Position numbers and translations under genes: made by a program | From: Zychaea mexicana | Lineage: Eukaryota; Mucoromycota; Mucoromycetes; Mucorales; Lichtheimiaceae | Assembly: GCF_025766255.1 (NCBI RefSeq) | Contig: NW_026516734.1 | Location: forward strand, 1 to 64,000 | Direction: 5' to 3' | DNA: 64,000 bases | Shown: in pieces, positions 46,631-59,198 of the stretch | Layout: each line of letters starts with the position of its first letter | How positions within the stretch are numbered: position 1 is the stretch's first letter | The notes under the pieces: generated by a model | What the model was told of the DNA's origin: nothing | What the model saw: only the letters and a program-made list of their open reading frames with translations | Databases searched by the model: none

Positions 46631-46797
46631 TATTTATACGAATAGATCACAGAGAAGAAAGAGAGAAAAGATGACTTTTTAAAAACAAGAGATTGGTGTT
46701 GGGTGGAGATCAAGATAAAGAACGGTCAGTTATGCTTGCCAGCGAAGAAAAAAGCTAGTTTTATAAGACTTGAAAACAGACTGGCTGCTGGTTGGTA

Positions 46798-47627
46798 CAG
46801 TGGTCCCCCGCTTTTCGCAACAGTGGAAAGTCCCAGAAATTGTTGCAGAAATCGAAGATTTGCAAAGATCGGGGGACTACATTTTTTAGTTTACTGTAGC
46901 TCAAGTCAGGTGCTATACATTGGACTGTTCACAGATAAACACAAATGCATGTTTTAGCAAAGAAATGTCCAGATGTTTCAATGAAAGCAATAAACCTTTG
47001 CCTTTTGTATTTTTAAGTATCCGTCTATTTCTTTTTCAGTTAATGGCTAAAACATTCAACAAGCCAACAGCAGAGCAACAAGATAGAATTGGGAGGAGCA
47101 TTCAAGCGGAAGAGCCAGCAGTTTGAAGGAGTTGGTTAACTTTTCAAGACTAGTTATCCGAACATCCTGTCACCGCCCGCTCGACATTCTCACGAGCCTT
47201 GAAAAGAAGACGTTTAGATCCCTTTGCTTGTGATCGCTCAGCTAGCAGAACAGCCCGGTGCCGAGCCGAAGGAGTGTATGCTGTACGTATATACGTTACT
47301 TCTCATAAAAGGGGGATAATAACACCTACTATGTGATCTTCTACGTTGTGCATACATATAGGATATCAAATTATATGTGTGTTCAAATCATAGTTTACTT
47401 CTATGCTTAAACACAAAGGACCCCGGTTACATGCAACATCCATCAACTGACTTTGACGTTGCGAATTATAAGCATGAAAAATACCTCGATAAGATGCAAT
47501 GGATCATAACAGGTTTGCAAATTGCATATTGCGGAAAAACTAAGTTTTTAGTGACAGGACTGGACTGATTGTTGCAGAAATCGCAGCATTTGCGAAAGGT
47601 AGGGGTGCAAAAAGCGGGGGACCACTG
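46798..47627. mobile_element. Pogo/Tigger-like element, 830 bp, TA-flanked
   Basis: Termini CAGTGGTCCCCCGCTTTT and its complement, same family as 30024-30532, flanked by TA (46796-46797, 47628-47629). Internally it has a short frame MAKTFNKPTAEQQDRIG at 47043 that stops after 27 codons, again like a transposase N-terminus. An internal sequence near 46868-46884 resembles the right end, suggesting nested or rearranged copies. Non-autonomous. Confidence 0.85.
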
Positions 47628-47880
47628 TACTTGTATGCATGAGCAGGACAATAATGTGACATTGCCGGAAAAGAATTAACGATATTTTGGCAATATCATT
47701 TTGTGTTTAGTGCGGGTCCGGACTCAGGTCCACAGCATAGCGGGGACCCAATCTTGATATCCAGGAAAAAAAAAGAATTTTCGAAGCTTCGCCACTTTTC
47801 TTTTGTCAGGCACATCTGTCAGATTCCGTTTCCTTCATCTCATTTCCATTCCTCATTAAATCGTTCACTATCTTAACAAC

Positions 47881-50665
47881 ATGAGCAGAGGTCGTGGTAG
47901 CACTGTTACTCCCGCTAGGAGAAGCACCGCCCGTTTGGCTAATCGCCCGGGCCGTGTGGTGGCGAGTAATGGTGCCTCACCACGTCCTCTTTCTCTCCCT
48001 GTCCCTCCCCCTCTACCACAGTATACTTCTTTCATGAGCTCGCAAATAGAGTATCAAGCTGCTGCTGAATCTGCTGCTCGAGCTACATACGAACAAGCAC
48101 GAGGAAGCCGTCCGCAGAATACAGTTAGATCGTATTCTCCCAGGCAGGAAGAATTTCTCGAGTGGTGCCGAAGACGCTGTCCAAATGATCACACTAACCA
48201 GTTGATCGACGACAGAAAGCTTCATCTTTTTCTTGTGGAAGAGGTTAGCCACATATCTGTTCGCAATCTATATATGTACGCATGTCTTACAATTGTGTTC
48301 TTTTTAGGTCGTCTTCAGAGAGAAGCGTAAACCTGGAAGAAAGAGAAAAGAGCCAGAGAATTCTGTGCTGTCGCCCGCCTCGTCACCCGCTCCTGCCATG
48401 CGTACCATCACCACCACCATGCCATCATCCTCGTCTGCTGCTGTTCTCTCGCCCGCCACCGCCGTCATGCCATCATCCTCGTCTGCTGCTGTTCTCTCGC
48501 CCGTCACCACCATCTTGCCATCATCGTCGTCGTCATCATCTGCTGCTCTACCTGTACGCGATGCTCCGGGTTATACCGTTGAGCAACCTGTTGCGCCTGA
48601 TGCCCCCGCCCCCAAAGTCAAGCTTGCTACCGTTAAACAATACATTACTTCCATTGTCGATCTCCATTTTGAACAAGCCGAAACAGACCCTTGCTTCAAT
48701 CGTCCGCATCCGCGTGGCCCGCTTGTTCATGCACTGGTTGATCATTTGAAACGTGTGGAAAACGAGCTTAGTCGACAAAACTACGAAGACAGAGGCATGC
48801 GTACGACAGCAGATGGATATTCGACATCAGCTGAGATGGAGCGTATTGTAGATCATTTTCTGGCCACCAACAAGCAACAAGGACTGCGAAACTGCACTGC
48901 TTTTCTTCTGCAACACTATGGACTTCTACGGGGCGAAAGCGTTCGTATGATGGAACTTGCCGATCTACAAACGTTACTTCTTGAGCGCGAGGGTGTCACT
49001 GAATGTCATGCGTTGGTGATGGTGCTTAAGCAAGGAAAAACAAACCAAGAGGGCCGTGTGGAGTTTGCTGCTGCGATGCGTAACGCCAATGTTGTTATCT
49101 GTCCTTTGATGATGCTTTCCTTTTATCTCTTTCATCGGTGGCACGTTGCTGGTGAGGCATTCCCTTGTTTCCAAAGCAATCGAGATTGGTTCGACATCAA
49201 GCTCATCAGAGGCAGAGATCGCAACACGCAGTCCATTACGTATGATCGTCATCGCGAGTGTATTTTAGAAGCATTCAAGTCAGTCGGCATTCACAGTAAA
49301 GCGGTCACTCACGCTATGAGGGGTTCGTCAGCACGCATGGCAGAGATATCTGGAACGAGCGAAGAGTCTATCCGGCGATTAGGTCGTTGGAATAATTCTG
49401 CTTTATCGACCAGTTATCTAACCAATTTGCCTCGTGATATCTTGCGGACCATGGCAGGATTCACTAGAGAGGCTGGCCAATTCTACTTACCTCGTGCTGC
49501 TGTTACACCACCCCTTGAGCTTTGCAAGAAGGTTTTTCCTGAAGTCGATCGGTGGCGGGCGCTGCTGGATGCCAAACAAGTGGAGGACTCGTGCGCGGCT
49601 GATTCGTTTTTGCGTCTTCTTGTGCAGTTGCGTGTTGTATTTTTGCAAGATTCGGTTTTGATGAAAAAGCGCTGTCCAGGTCATCATTTGTGGCAAGATC
49701 CTTTGTTCCGTGATCCTTTGTATCTTGAATTTGAACAGTATGTGCTGGTGGACTACAGTCTTTCGTTTATATACTAATTATCCTTTTAAAATAGTAACTT
49801 GAATCATGCACTTGAAAACAACGAAGAGCCCACTGATCTGTTACTTCAACGTGCCGTGCCGATCATTGAAAATAGACTTGCCATCTTGCAACAACAAATA
49901 CAACAACAAATCGCTGCTCAGCAACAAGACACCAATCGCATTGTACAATCTTTCTCTAACGCCATACCCACTCTGGAAGCACTTGCGCAGCTTGCACCAA
50001 ACATGAGTCGTATAGGAGATATTGTACAGCATTGGGACCGCATCGCCAGCGGACAAGCGTCCTTGAGCGTCACGCTCAACTTGGCAGGTCAGCAGCAGCA
50101 ACAACAACAAGATCAGCAACAACAACAGCAGCAGGAAGGTTGGGGCTCGGTTTCGCTCCCGTCCTCGTCCTCCTCCCTCCCATCCACCATGACAGCAACT
50201 GTGGTACTGCCATCAGCAGCACCAGCGCCATCATCATCTTCGTCGTCGTCGTCAGCAGCACCAGCACCAACATCGTCATCATCATCGTCAGCAGCATCAG
50301 CACCAACTCATCACCATCATCATCACCCCCAACAACAACAGCCCATATATCCATCCATGAACCGCACAAACGTCCAAACAATCCCACAATTATGGACTGA
50401 ATGGTTTGACGGTTGGAATGGCGGCATGTCTGTGATTAGAATGGAAGAAGTGTACAAAACTGCATGGCGAAAAAGTGATTCAGACGGCAAATGGTTTCGT
50501 AGAAGACGAGCGATTATTCGGAAAGTTCAAGATTATATCGAAAGAAAAGGAATGCAAGAAAGAGTACCAGAAGCGTTGGACACTATACATAGACACTATC
50601 TCGCTGTCGGCATTACCTCATTAGATTCACTATCGAAAGACTTATGTTTTTTTGATACACTTTAA
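47881..50665 (+). CDS. Crypton tyrosine recombinase with GCR1-like C-terminal domain
   Basis: Three exons (47881-48243, 48308-49737, 49795-50665) give 887 aa. The tyrosine-recombinase core is intact: R329 (LLRGESV), K362/K365 (VLKQGKTN), H456-x-x-R459 (HAMRGSSARM), W482 (LGRWNN) and the nucleophile Y491 (STSYLT). A SAM-like N-terminal domain precedes it (RSYSPRQEEFLEWCRRRC). After poly-Gln, Ser and His stretches, the C-terminus carries a GCR1_C-type DNA-binding domain (TIPQLWTEWFDGWNGG, WFRRRRAIIRKVQDYIERKG). This combination defines fungal Cryptons, which move by recombination through a circular form and are related to the CBF3/Ndc10 domain. No frameshift or stop was found, so it may be active or a domesticated gene. 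The 5' UTR starts soon after the pogo-like element; element ends were not identified. Confidence 0.88.
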
Positions 50666-52450
50666 ACTTTTTGTATATTCATTTCACCATCTTGTTCTTT
50701 TTTTCACTCGCTAGCTTTCCCTTTGACACGCTTTTATTTCAACTTTCTAACATTGGCCTTGCTTGGCCATATTTTTTTTATTGTATTACTTTCATGTTGT
50801 GGTCTGTTGGCCATGATGGTTTTTGCCTCGCTTTTTTTTTCTTTTTAACTTTTGCTTGTTTCGTGGCCTTGTTTGGCCCTTTTTTTTTTCAAAGAATATA
50901 TAACTTTTGTTTTGTGGGCTCACGAGGCCTGTCCTAAAAATGATTGTCAATGGTTTCGAATAGGGAATGCTTATAATAGTACGTTTTCTGAAGCATGATG
51001 AAATGCATTTGATAAATTAGTTGCACTTGATGCAGAGCTTAAGATGTAGGAATTAGATTATATATATACACGCAGTACTGGATATGGCTCTAATATTAGT
51101 AATTTAATAATGGACACTCGAGACGACTGTGTATATTACGAACGATACATGGTTAGCAGCATGGCGATAATGTATTACTGGGAACAGAAATATGTTGTTT
51201 AAATGAAGGCGATGTAGATTAGTTTTTCTCTCCAAAAATGTTCGTACTGCTGCAGATGTTGCGCTGGTTTTTCGCACCTTCCGCTGTCAAAATGCATTGT
51301 GAATACATAAATCTTGAGCAGTTATCAAGGAAGGATAGTCATTAGAACTGCTTATAGTTAGTTCATCGGTCGATAGCGATTACAAAGTGGTTTTATAATC
51401 GTTGCAATGGCAGCAATAAGTTGCTGTTATTCATCAGTCAGGCAAAGAAAGGAACAAGATATGACATGTTCCTACACAACACTAACTATCTCTACCTAGT
51501 GTCTGTTACATGTTCAAAGTACAGGAAAGGAGAGAAAACATTGTTAATATCTCAAGCATAGATAGAATAGCGTATACCGTTCAATCCACTGAATCAATGT
51601 GCCATCTATACCAATGCTTTTTGAAAGCTATCAACAAGGTACCTGACGAGACAGAAGAAAGATAGGGTTAGTCTGAAGTGTAGACACTGATGTTGGATCT
51701 ACGTGTATGTTAGAGTGTAATAGTTTTGCTAACACCATGGCATCCATATCACTGTCATCTAACATTGAAAGTATTGGAGAGATCACTAAAATGTAGGCTC
51801 TTTGAGTGGTACAGTTGCTGTATGTAGCTAGCATGATACAAATTACACGACCTAGAGCAGCTCATTCATTAAGAACAGCACGATTTAAAAAACTTATTCT
51901 GCAATCTCGGATGACATTAACCTTTCCTTAAATACATGGAATCAATGCCCGGTTCATTTAAAGCATTTTGAAGGTTTTCTGTAATAATTCTAAAGATACC
52001 AAGCTCTTCTTTTATTAATAACAAGCAGGTCCACGGCTCTACTTATAAAAACGGTCCCCAACAATTGATATTCGCAGATATCATTCGGTATAACCAATGA
52101 TATCGCTGGATATCACTGTGGTCCTGCTATCGGGATTTCAAAAAATGGTGGACCCAGGTGGACTTTGGTGGACCTCAAGATTTTATACTTCTGACTACAC
52201 AGTAACTGCTGCCTGCGCCAGACACAGACGAAAAAATTCAAGAGTAGATGCTGCATACCGCACTTTCTTTTTACTTTATACAATCAAAACAAAGGCAACT
52301 GTAAGTAGTGTACATGATGTGAACGCTTATTCTATATCTTTTTTAGCAAAGCGAGGAACGAAGCCGTAGAACACAGCAACAAGCATAGGAACGCAACTAA
52401 CAAATAAAGAGTGAGGGGCAGGGGGAGGTGGGAGGCACAACTTCCCTTTT
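50666..52450. other. Gene-free stretch after the Crypton gene
   Basis: T-rich tracts at 50690-50890 probably form the Crypton 3' end. The rest has no supported gene. An inverted repeat at 52077-52105 is listed separately. Confidence 0.5.
52077..52105. repeat. Short inverted repeat
   Basis: GATATCATT and AATGATATC, nine-base perfect arms around a ten-base loop, followed closely by GATATCACTG. It sits in sequence with several GGTCCAC and GTGGACC words in both orientations (52030-52175), suggestive of a decayed foldback element. Confidence 0.5.
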
Positions 52451-54272
52451 TTACAATTTCGCCTGGGCAGGTGCTGGTTCCTTAAAGAACGTCTGACTGA
52501 CAACACGGCGTTGGATTTTACCCGTGGCTGTCTTGGGCATGATGTCCGTGACATAGATCCGCTTGGGCACCTTGAACTTGGCCAATTTAGTCTGGCAGTA
52601 AGCCTGTAATTCGCGCTCGACAGCAGCCTCACTCTTGCTAGCCTTGTCCTTAAGCACGACAGCGGCATGCACTTCTTGGCCATACATAGGATCAGGCACA
52701 GCAAAGCTGACAGCCTCTGCGACGCCGGGACTGCTCAGCAGGACGCCATCCAGTTCAAGTGGAGAAATTTTCTCGCCACCACGGTTGATTAACTCCTTAA
52801 TTCTGCCCGTCAACACAAGATAACCGTCCTTGTCCTTCTTGCCCTGATCACCGGTGCGGAAATAGCCGTCCTTGGTGAATGACTCGGCAGTTGCCTTGGG
52901 ATTGTTCAAGTAGCCACGCGTCACGTTGGTACCACGGATACACACTTCACCTTCCTCGACGGGGTTGCCCTTGTCATCCAAAATGACAATTTCGACGCCT
53001 TGGCCAAGACCAACAGAGCCGGGCTTGTGGACGCCTCGGCTAGGCAACGGGTTCGAGGTCATCTGATGTGCAGCCTCAGTCATGGCATAAGCCTCCAAGA
53101 CAGGTGCCTTGAAATGCTCCTCGATGGCCTTGAAGGTGGCAGGGGCCAGGCTGGATGAGCAGGAGCGGATAAATCGGATGGGAGGGACCTGCGATGGCGG
53201 GTTGCGGAGCAGAATCTGATGGATCGTCGGAACTACATTGTTTATTTTTATGGGTTTTGGCAGAAAAAAGAAAAAAAAATTGTTTTAAATCACATTATGC
53301 ACGCTGATAAGAGAATGGAACAGGCGCTAAATAGGCAAGGCTGCCCACAGAAAGCACACATACCTGCGGTGTACCAGTTGCATCCAGTATCTACAAAGTC
53401 CTTCCAGAAATGTGAGGCACTGAATTTTTGGGGAATCACCACCGAGCCACCGGACAAAAGCGTTGCGAGCAATCCACAGACCAGGCCGTGGACGTGGAAC
53501 AATGGCATGACGAGATAGGTGCGGTCCTTTGGCGAGAGATCGTATGTCCCGATGATATTGCGCATCGACGTGGCGAGGTTGATGTGGGACAACGGCACAC
53601 CTTTCCAATAAAGTCATCTCATTAATCTCCCTTTTCCCTTCCATTCCAATCGACGGTATGATCGCCAACGATGATTAATTTTCGTGCATCTATCTATCTA
53701 TCCTTTGTACCTTTGGGTCTTCCTGTCGTTCCGCTCGTGTGTAACAGCAAAGTAACGTCGTCTGGCCGGGGTCCAAACGATGGCGCAACTCGACTGGTTG
53801 ATCTTGCTGATTTGTTCGATGCTAAAGCCACCACATCAATTGCTTTGCCGTCCCAGTGGGCCTCGACCACCACGGTTCCCTGCTTTTGAGCTGCCCGGAT
53901 AGCAGCATTCTTGGTCTTGTCGTTGGCAGCACCACGAGGCACAACCATGACCTTGGCCTTGGAATCCTCGAGATAAAAGTTAAATTCGTCTTCAGTGTAT
54001 GCGGGGTTCAGAGGAGCGGAAATAAGACGCATGAAGCCCGTGCCGAGGAAGGCAACGACGAATTCGAGCGAGTTCAAGTATGAGATGGCGACCGCATCGC
54101 CGGGCTGGAGACCTGGAACCAGCGCATTCAGCTGCGAGCTAAAGTCGCGGATGGTATCCAAGAGTTGGGGGTACGATAGCGTGCAGGCAATCGGTGCGGA
54201 CGATGGCACGATGACGGCTGGCTGGTTGGGGTCGTTTTTGCCGTGAAAGATGCTGTACAGAGTCTTGTCCAT
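52451..54272 (-). CDS. PCS60: Pcs60/AAE3-like acyl-CoA (oxalyl-CoA) synthetase
   Basis: Three exons (54272-53711, 53600-53364, 53232-52451) give 526 aa, the family length. ANL-superfamily motifs are complete: the P-loop LLLHTSGTTGRPKGVPLSH (split by intron 1), AYAMTEAAHQM, GYFRTGDQG, the GRIKELINRGGEKISP hinge and the catalytic lysine motif PKTATGKIQRR. The C-terminus is AKL, a PTS1 variant, so it is probably peroxisomal. The enzyme adenylates a carboxylate and transfers it to CoA; yeast Pcs60 and plant AAE3 use oxalate. That substrate is inferred from similarity to this branch (LSHINLATSMRNI, MPLFHVHGL) and not proven. GC-rich, C-biased codons indicate high expression. Confidence 0.92.
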
Positions 54273-56119
54273 ATTTTTTTGCGGATCGAATAAGGGAAAA
54301 GTGAAAGGAGAAGAAGAGCAGAAGAAGGAAAGAGAGCGTGATTCGTGGTAAAATAAGGTTGTGATAATCACGACATGACGCAACCTCTGTCACACCACAT
54401 CGGCTCAAGCTGAAGGGTATAAACAGTTCATTGCGAAAAAAGACGCTATTTCAAGCTGAAGGTTGCTTCGGAGCATTTTGTTTGTTATGGAAACCTTGTT
54501 CCCTTCTTCATCACAAGCAATCATAACGATGAAGGAACGCACCTACCATGTGTTAGCTTTGCTGGAATACACTATGTGCTGTGCCCGATGCCTGATGTAT
54601 TGCAGCACATGAGTATGTATATTTTATGCAAGGGTTTTGAACTAACACCCTACCTCTACACAATGACGTCTGTTCTACTCATTTCCCTCTTGTTACTTAA
54701 TGTGCATTCAATCATCAGGACAGCCACCTCATGACACTCCTAATCTTGCAAAGTCGGATACGAGCTTCGCAATACTCTCACTATTGCCTCTCGTTCAGCG
54801 GAAAACACGTGTGAAGAATGTGGAGAGATGTCTGACATATAAAACCGTTTAAATTATATTCCGAATTACCGGAGGCAAGAGTGCGTGTTGTTCCGACCAG
54901 ATTTTTGAGATTACACGATGCACAGTTCATTGCGCTATGAAGCTCAATTATCGTCTTCACCAACACAAGCATAATCAGGCTGACGTGAAGCAACGTCAGC
55001 GACGCTAAAGGCGTCTACGGCGACAACAGCGACAACAGCGACTCTTTTGGAGATCCTGGAGAGAACTTAGTGGTGACGATTCATTTGCAACTCAAAGCGA
55101 CCTCGATTCACCCATTGCAAAAGATGCCTTACCACAACTATCACCTCAGGAACGTTCTCTACTCGGTCGAGCACTTATGCGGCTTCCTATTGCCACCAGT
55201 CCAAAAAAAATATTAATTGTACAACAAGCGAGCAACAACAGCCACCAGCACATTTACGGACATCTATTACCCGCATAAATGCTGGCGAAGAAGCTGCCAG
55301 CGAAGCAGAACTCGTGCTAGTATCCAAAGCATTGTGCGCAAAGGTGAGAACATATACGGGTGCAGCTAGTTGGCTGAGAACGCCTATATTAAACTGCGCG
55401 ATTCAGCCAGCTAGTAAGCATATGGTCATTTTATGATGACATTTAAAAACGGTGGTACAGTTGACCTAATTTTCCAGAAAATGCTTGTATATATTGGAAT
55501 CATTTAAAGCTGACTTATATACTTTCGGGAGAGTCGCCTGAATAGCCGTATTGTAACGCACTGCTACAATTAAGCTTTTTCTTTTATTCTGGACAAACTC
55601 TAAGTACCGTGGCCTAGGGGATATACATTTGAGCTTGTGCTATGAATTCTTTATAGCGTAAAAGACAACGTGCAGATTTCTCGGCGAAAAATCTACTTCG
55701 TTTGATCATGTTGATTTTTGTTAAATATGATTTGTTAAATATAATATTTTATGCATTCGCCATTAAGATACTTCTGAAGTTTGCAATAAAGGACGCAACA
55801 GAGAGTTAGTGAATTGCAATAACAGCTGTACCCTTTTCCTTTATCGATATCACATGTTACAAGAGATGAACAAGCCTGAAAAACAAGATCCAATTGAGTG
55901 TTTGCTGAAAAATCAAACTACAGTACTCCTGCTTTATACTGCTTCAGCTGCTATATATATACGTAAGGAGTCCAACTCTTTTACAATCATTCTGAGGAAG
56001 ACGGCTTTAGAAAAGATTGCACCCTTTTTTAGGTAGTCTCCAACCCAAAATAGCATAACAAGGCTTAATATTCATTAACTTCTTACATGTACCGCGGCGA
56101 CCTAATTTACTTACTGTTA
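54273..56119. other. Gene-poor stretch with a decayed coding fragment
   Basis: Holds the PCS60 promoter on the left. From about 54780 to 55345 the plus strand shows coding-like composition broken by frameshifts (listed separately). The remainder is AT-rich with no supported gene. Confidence 0.45.
54780..55345 (+). pseudogene. Decayed coding fragment of unknown family
   Basis: Several plus-strand frames read as protein over short stretches and need frameshifts to join: a Cys-containing piece (CEECGEMSD, about 54815), a Ser/Asp-rich piece with SPQERSLLGRALMRLP (about 55140), and HLRTSITRINAGEEAASEAE ending at a possible donor GTGAGA near 55345. No start codon and no known family. Best read as a gene relic. 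Confidence 0.35.
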
Positions 56120-56992
56120 CAGTGGCCGCTCGTTATAGTGATATTCGATATAGTGATATTTCGATATAGTGATGGGTTTATCGGGTCCAACTCAAATTAA
56201 GCAGGGAATTATTACTAATTCGCTATTGTGATATGTGATATCAACCATCAGAAATATCATTATATCGAGCGGACCAATAGTATAATTTTATTTATCAGAA
56301 AAGGAAAAAAGATCAGTTTGCTTGTGCTGGTTAATATCTCAGAGTCTAGTCTATGCATCTTTTTTCTAATAAGCCTATATAACTGAGCGTGCAGGTCGTC
56401 TTCACCCACCATTGTTTTCAATAAATCGCTCATATACTGCTTCCTCTCTCCTTTACTATGCAGTGGCTTCAATGCTTCCTTCTCCTCATCTCGTCTTCTC
56501 TAGTTATTCTCTTCATCATCAACATCTACCTGTCTGTATCAGAAACAAGCCCGTGACTTTTACATATGCAGTTACATCAGCCGTTTATGAATGTACCTTA
56601 ATCTCTATCAATAATCAAAGCATCGTTAATGAGGTCGTTGAAGGAAGTTGGTGCATAGGTATCCTCTACAATAATTCTTCATATAGTATCAAATCAATAC
56701 CATCAACGCCACATGTTTCCTCATGAGTATCCAAAATCCCAGCAGCCAGCACCAAGCTCATCAGATAGAAGCCTTTCAGCTTATTCTCCTACACTAAAAT
56801 TTTCAAGGAGTTGCATACTATCAATTTTGACAGGATGTGATTCTAGAGCTTCTTCTGTAGAGCTCGCCAAATACCCCGGGTAATATATGTACCGGATATC
56901 TTTGACGGAACTGCAATTCGATAAAGTAATAATTCGATATAGTGATGGGGTTTGGGTCTCACCGGGCATATCACTATAACGAGCGGCCACTG
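56120..56992. mobile_element. TA-flanked DNA transposon remnant, 873 bp
   Basis: Terminal inverted repeats of about 25 bp, CAGTGGCCGCTCGTTATAG and complement, flanked by TA (56118-56119 and 56993-56994). Subterminal GATATAGTGATAT words repeat several times. An internal ATATCATTATATCGAGCGG at about 56255 looks like an extra end. The TIRs share only CAGTGG with the other pogo-like elements, so it is a different subfamily. Internal open frames are short and unrecognised. Confidence 0.8.
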
Positions 56993-58130
56993 TATAATAT
57001 GAAAAGCGTGTTTAAATAGCTTTATTTGATATAGTCACTATTCGCTGTTAGAGTGGACATTTCTAGTATAAACGCGTCTACATTTAAGCAAAGAGAGCAT
57101 GTGTAAGCACAGAGCCACAATCTTACAATGTAAAGTATACCGCACTCATAGGCACCCGGTGCCGAGCTGCTTGAGTGCAATGTTAACATATTATATGTAC
57201 TCAACGTAGCTGAAGAACCTAAAAGATTGTTGTTGAAAAGCACTTTCTAAAATCACAATACGATGCATATTATATGTATAAAATGCACATGTGTAAGTAT
57301 GGCAAGACGTACTTTTTGTAGCAAATGAAGACCCAGAACATCATCCCATAAAATTGTATTTAATGGATTACTCTTTTACTCTTTCTGCATAACAAACTGC
57401 TGTACTAATACAAATTTGGCCATTAAGGAGAATTTCAAAGAAGCTCGTCCTTTCACATGATTCCTCTGTGTCTGTGTGCTGGACAGCATAATACTGAAAA
57501 ATCCATACACGATGCTGCTATACCTTCTCTGTTATTAATGATTCAAGGCTCTGATCAAGTAGATAGGATGATCATGCAGATGGGAGTGCATTCATCTTCA
57601 GTAAATGCTGATATCAATATCCATGATCTGCATCGATACAGAGTCCGGGATACTCCCTCGAAAGTTTGTGCTACAGACTAAACTGTGTTAGTGACGATTT
57701 TTGATATAACACAGGGATCAAATACCACAAGCGAACAATGTCATACTTAACTTGTCATACAGCTATCTTTCCTGATGGACAAACGCTCAAGAAAAGGGAA
57801 GGTGAATAGTAGCAACTCAACTAATCACACCATCAACATCATCACGGGATCTATTTGTCGTGCCGTAAAGATATGTGTAGCATGATGCATATTTGGAAAG
57901 CATGGATATCTTCACGGATCACTCGAGGACGATATCGGGAAGATCTGGCCTCGTACGGAAGGTGATATTCACATAAATGTCTAATGTGACGTAATGATTG
58001 GACCATGGTATAAACGTGGAGTAGATGTCCGTGCTACAAATTCTAGCCGAAGTAAGCAAATAAAAAATTATTTCGGGGAAACACGTCTCTAATTTTTCTT
58101 TTTCTGTTGTTGCCACACACATACACAACT
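56993..58130. other. Intergenic, upstream of RPE1
   Basis: AT-rich, no supported gene. One 74-codon plus-strand frame (57457-57681) is unrecognised. Confidence 0.45.
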
Positions 58131-59080
58131 ATGCCCAAAGCTATAATTGCACCTTCTGTTCTCGCATGCGACTTTGCTAATTTGCAGGCCGAGGCTACGC
58201 GCATGGTCAAGAATGGCGCCGACTGGCTTCACTTGGGTAAAGTGAAATACGCGCTTGGCAACTCCTGCCCCGCACATTCAGAATTGTGGCATAAACCGGG
58301 ATAATTGACTAACCTGAGCCTATTGACCATTGTGTACTTAGATGTCATGGACGGGTACGCTTTATATAAAAGGATTCAATGTACACGGTTGTTTATTTCC
58401 GTTATTAATAGAAAGATATATTAGTCACTTTGTTCCAAACATCACCATGGGTGCTCCTATCATCAAGTGTCTTCGTCCATGCACCGAGGCGTTCTTTGGT
58501 GAGTCAAGGTTCATTTGATCTTCTGGAAAAAAGAAGGGTGATAGGATGGGGCTATTGAAATGAGCTGGGACATGCGATTGAATGAATACGCACTATTCAA
58601 GATTGCCACATGATGGTTGCTGAACCCTCGCGTTGGGTGGAGGATATTGCCAAGGCCGGAGGCAACATGTACACATTCCACATTGAGGCTACCAAGGAAC
58701 CCGTTGCATTGATCCATCAGATCCACAAGGCTGGTATGAAGGCTGGTGTCGCTGTTAAGCCCGGCACGTCCGTCGATGTCGTGTTAGGTGAAGTGGCCGA
58801 GTTGGCTGACATGATCCTGATCATGACTGTCGAGCCCGGCTTTGGTGGCCAAAAGTACAAGGAGGAGTGTATCCCCAAGGTTCTCACCTTGCGTCAAAAG
58901 TACCCTCATCTGGATATTGAAGTCGACGGTGGTTTGGCTTTGGACACGATCGATTCGTCAGCACAGGGCGGTGCCAATGTGATTGTCGCCGGTACCTCAT
59001 TATTCGGTGCACCCAATCCTCATGAAGTGATTTCAATTTTTAAAGAAAAGGTGAACGAGGCACAGAAGCAATGGATTTAA
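58131..59080 (+). CDS. RPE1: Ribulose-phosphate 3-epimerase
   Basis: Four exons (58131-58236, 58342-58354, 58425-58498, 58602-59080) give 223 aa, the normal length. Exon 2 is a 13-nt microexon that completes the metal-binding motif DVMDGHFVPN. Other signatures are [11 protein letters not shown] at the N-terminus, CHMMVAEP, the phosphate-loop block VEPGFGGQK and [10 protein letters not shown]. The enzyme interconverts ribulose-5-phosphate and xylulose-5-phosphate in the non-oxidative pentose phosphate pathway, in the cytosol, as a metal-dependent TIM barrel. Introns are GT-AG, 70-105 nt. It is convergent with the CDC26-like gene: stops are about 120 bp apart. Confidence 0.96.
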
Positions 59081-59198
59081 TAAAGTAGTACTTATTGTTT
59101 TATCATCAGTATCAGCAATTTGGAAAAAGGGAGAGAATGATATGCAAATGTAAAAGTGAGAGAGTTACAGAGGAGGGAATGCAGTACGTCAGGGTTTT

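Noticed and set aside
50032..50400. ORFs on both strands in the Crypton gene
   Set aside because: Shadow frames of Ser/Gln microsatellites in exon 3.
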